Shown: positions 62,501 through 64,000 of the stretch, in pieces
How the letters are laid out: every line of letters begins with the position of its first letter
Numbering within the stretch: the stretch's first letter is position 1
Source of the DNA: CAVQHY01 sp963712465
GTDB taxonomy: Bacteria; Actinomycetota; Thermoleophilia; Gaiellales; Gaiellaceae
Assembly: GCA_963712465.1 (NCBI GenBank)
Contig: CAVQHY010000004.1
Location: 908,037-972,036 of the forward strand
DNA length: 64,000 nt
Direction: 5' to 3'
Made by a program: the position numbers and the translations under genes
The notes under the pieces: model-generated
What the model saw: only the letters and a program-made list of their open reading frames with translations
What the model was told of the DNA's origin: nothing
Database searches by the model: none

Positions 62501-64000
62501 CGTGACGACGAGGTCGCCTGCCGACGGGGCGACGGGAGTCGCGCGAACGACGACGGTGGACGCGACGTTCTCGCGTGATCTCGATCCGACCAGCGTCTCG
62601 ACCTCGACGTTCTCGCTGACGGGCCCTGGCGGCGTCGTGCTTGCGACCGTCACGTACGACGCTCTGTCGCGGACGGCCCGGTTGACCCCCTCGGCCTCGC
62701 TCGCGTTCTCGACGATGTACACGGCTCGCCTCGAGACGGGTGTCAAGGCGTCGGACGGGACACCGCTCGCCGCACCCGTGATCTGGTCGTTCACGACCGG
62801 TGCGTCGCCGCCGGCTCCGACGGTGACGGCGACCGTGCCGGCGAACGCCGCAACTGGGGTGGCTCGGGACACGACTGTCAAGGCGACGTTCTCCCGGTCG
62901 ATGGATCCGGCGACGCTGACGTCGTCGAGCTTCACGCTGACCCCGACCGGCGGCGCCGTCGTGGCCGCCACCGTGTCTTACGATGATGTGACGAAGACGG
63001 CTACGCTCACGCCGACCACCCAGCTCGCGACAGGAACGACGTTCACCGCCCGGGTCGATACCTCGGTGAAGGCGAGCGACGGTGCCGCTCTGGCTTCGGC
63101 CGTGACGTGGAGCTTCACGACGACCACGGCCGTGTGCCCGTGCAGCCTGTTTGCTCCGGCGTCGACGCCGGCGTTGCCGAGCAACCCGACCCAGGATGGC
63201 CGGGTAGGGTCGGGGCCGTGGTCGTACGAGCTCGGCGTCAAGGTCCGACTCGACCAGGACGCGGACCTGACGGCGGTGAGGTTCTGGAAGAGCCCGGGCG
63301 AGACCGGGGCGCACAAGATCACGGTGTGGTCGGCCTCGGGCGCCAAGCTGACCGAGGTCTCGGTCACGGGCGAGTCGGGCTCCGGCTGGCAACAGCAGGT
63401 GCTTGCGACGCCGCTCAGCCTCCAGGCGAACACCACTTATGTCGTCTCGGTCAACGAGAACGCCTTCTTCCCGGAGACGGCGGGCGGCCTCGCCACGCAG
63501 ATCGTGTCGGGGTACCTACGCTCGGTCGCGGACGGCGCGAACGGGGTCTACGCGGCGGCGGCAGGAGGCTTCCCGACGCAGACGTGGGCGTCGACCAACT
63601 ACTTCGTCGACGTCGTAGTGAACGCGGCCTCGCTGTCCGCCCCGACGGTGACCGCTGTGAGTCCGACCGCTGCCGCCACCGGCGTGGGAGTCGGCACCGA
63701 CCGTGCAGGCGACATTCTCACGCGCGATGGACGCGACGTCGGTCACGGCGTCGACGTTCACGCTCAAGCGCCCGGACGGCTCTCTCGTGCCCGCGACCAT
63801 CGCCTACGACTCGACGACGAAGACGGCGACGCTCACGCCTTCGAGCGCCCTCGCAAACTCGACCACGTATACGGCGAGGCTGGAGACGGCGGTAAAGGCG
63901 GCCGACGGCATGCCGCTCGCCAGCGCGGTCACCTGGTCGTTCACCACCGGCGCGCCGGCCCCGGCGCCGACCGTGACCAGCACTGTCCCGGCGTCCTCGG
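59562..64000 (+). CDS. giant secreted N,N-dimethylformamidase-like/malectin/Ig protein, partial at right edge, with a late frameshift
   Basis: Start is TTG in the upstream stop, with GGAGG about ten bases before; the protein runs past the window. Signal peptide MRKLVVVAAAIAAIISFPAL. Then FN3 (about 25-110), an Ig-like part, and a large N,N-dimethylformamidase beta-subunit-like domain (about 220-600; SDYQSYNNYGGKSLYDFN, HDEYYSAGMRGALKSARDAG, FFSGGNEIYWKIRFE). Next come a second FN3, a malectin domain (GSFSYAIPVSTGTYDVRLHF), three SbsA-type Ig domains and a DUF4082 domain (ELGVKVRLDQDADLTAVRFW). Near 63693 one extra G shifts the frame; the next Ig domain (VQATFSRAMDATSVTASTFT) reads in the +1 frame to the edge. 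Probably a surface-acting glycan or amide-binding protein. Confidence 0.82.
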   Translation, partial: MRKLVVVAAAIAAIISFPALATAATVPTGMTGIALDAKVELAWQPVSGATGYTVYRGASATTITTRLTSASGVTTTTFTDTTALNGTTYYYAVRSVDAGGESGNSLVVQASARARACSTGNAVVSENCFPGDGGWDVTNAANVSAGGIEGFAAAASVNKGESVALKVSSGSGGSFRIEIFRSGYYGGSGARLFSIVRTVPGVVQPSCTTDSSTGRIDCSNWSTSATLTTTSSWPSGVYLLRIVRDSNGTDNHILLTVRDDARHSDILYGVAMSDYQSYNNYGGKSLYDFNSSGAITVAGTARAVKVSFDRPFEQPRSGLRDWYTRIDYATVYWLEREGYDVAYASNTDLERNGARVLDHKAYFSPAHDEYYSAGMRGALKSARDAGVDLFFSGGNEIYWKIRFENGPGGGQDRIQVCYKSTQSGGADPSGISTGTWRDPAGANQPENGLTGIMYVGDKDFGYFPLRVSAAEGSDRVWRYTGLDVQVPGTFTNVGSELIGWEWDARVANGQEPAGVKTLASSPVTGNILQDAGRVYAPGSTTVHVVKYTASSGALVFSTGTNHWNRGLAKNVDAQGEPNVIIQQATTNVFGDMGVFPATPSSGIVVDTPGQRPPAPAGVTATALGADSVAISWSPVSGADGYNVYRSLTPRQGGLPLGQLVSGSLVTGTSFTDIGLNPTTTYYYVVTAVTGGVQSLASNEAQATTAASSGNPTRINSGGGSYTSAGGVTFQADTAFTGGSTYAVAASQTISGTTDQALYRDERWGSFSYAIPVSTGTYDVRLHFVELYYGSAVAGGAGKRVFSIDVLDTSGVDVQNLDVYAQVGANAALVRTIANVQVTDGTLNIQSIYGAADDPEIAAIEVIPQATSSPPTVTAKSPADGATGISPTASVQATFSRAMDATTINGGSLTLKRPDGSTVPASVTYDGSTKTATLTPGAPLAVSTTYTARLETTIKAADGIALAAPVSWTFTTAAAPPPPPTVTTRSPADGATGVARTTTVDATFSRDLDPTSVSTSTFSLTGPGGVVLATVTYDALSRTARLTPSASLAFSTMYTARLETGVKASDGTPLAAPVIWSFTTGASPPAPTVTATVPANAATGVARDTTVKATFSRSMDPATLTSSSFTLTPTGGAVVAATVSYDDVTKTATLTPTTQLATGTTFTARVDTSVKASDGAALASAVTWSFTTTTAVCPCSLFAPASTPALPSNPTQDGRVGSGPWSYELGVKVRLDQDADLTAVRFWKSPGETGAHKITVWSASGAKLTEVSVTGESGSGWQQQVLATPLSLQANTTYVVSVNENAFFPETAGGLATQIVSGYLRSVADGANGVYAAAAGGFPTQTWASTNYFVDVVVNAASLSAPTVTAVSPTAAATGVGVGTDRAGDILTRDGRDVGHGVDVHAQAPGRLSRARDHRLRLDDEDGDAHAFERPRKLDHVYGEAGDGGKGGRRHAARQRGHLVVHHRRAGPGADRDQHCPGVL

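Overview
The window is GC-rich (roughly two-thirds G+C) bacterial DNA with GTG and TTG starts, stop/start overlaps of 1-4 bases and very dense packing. The gene content (clpS next to a DUF2017 gene, a DUF4242 protein, DUF2652 plus SRPBCC, an actinobacterial-type heme-peroxidase remnant, HTH-only LuxR regulators, secreted multi-domain Ig/FN3 proteins) points to an actinobacterium, most likely of the deep Thermoleophilia (Gaiellales/Solirubrobacterales) type. That placement is inference from gene content, not a phylogeny.

Region 1 (1-6850) is mixed housekeeping and debris: a DUF4242 protein, a secreted Gly-rich protein, the frameshifted front third of a heme peroxidase, groL-groES on the minus strand, three unrecognised minus-strand genes, a tRNA-like 3' half with its own terminator, and a truncated GNAT gene. 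The tRNA-like fragment, truncated genes and one AT-rich patch suggest a recombination site.

Region 2 (6861-16137) is an almost gap-free plus-strand array: ispH, a polyprenyl diphosphate synthase, then a run of poorly known cytoplasmic proteins. Four are apparently Ig-like-fold proteins without signal peptides, one resembles CrtC/AttH, one resembles an SCP2 lipid carrier, followed by a SAM methyltransferase and a cyclase-homology/SRPBCC protein. The order suggests that a prenyl chain is made, modified, carried and methylated by a dedicated set of proteins. This is the best candidate in the window for an undescribed system.

Region 3 (16213-19718) holds DUF2017 and clpS, a membrane-anchored peptidoglycan-binding protein, a LuxR-family regulator whose receiver lacks the phosphoacceptor Asp, and a small hexapeptide acyltransferase operon.

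Region 4 (20028-64000) is a large exopolysaccharide/cell-surface locus. It has an initiating sugar-phosphate transferase, Wzx, Wzy and Wzz homologues, at least seven glycosyltransferases, nucleotide-sugar enzymes (UDP-xylose synthase type, DegT aminotransferase, hexapeptide N-acetyltransferase, Gfo/Idh/MocA oxidoreductase, a second epimerase), an AsnB-like amidotransferase, a formyltransferase, two polysaccharide deacetylases and two FemAB-like transferases. Interleaved are four homologous secreted right-handed beta-helix proteins, a 1518-residue secreted galactose-oxidase-like protein and a huge secreted N,N-dimethylformamidase-like/malectin/Ig protein that runs off the right edge. A small LuxR-HTH protein heads the Wzz-Wzy operon; a perfect 16-bp palindrome lies between it and the divergent glycosyltransferase-Wzx operon, and a near copy lies between the formyltransferase and asnB operons. 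The enzymes would assemble and export a modified (amidated, acylated, deacetylated) polysaccharide, and the beta-helix and giant proteins probably bind or process it outside the cell.
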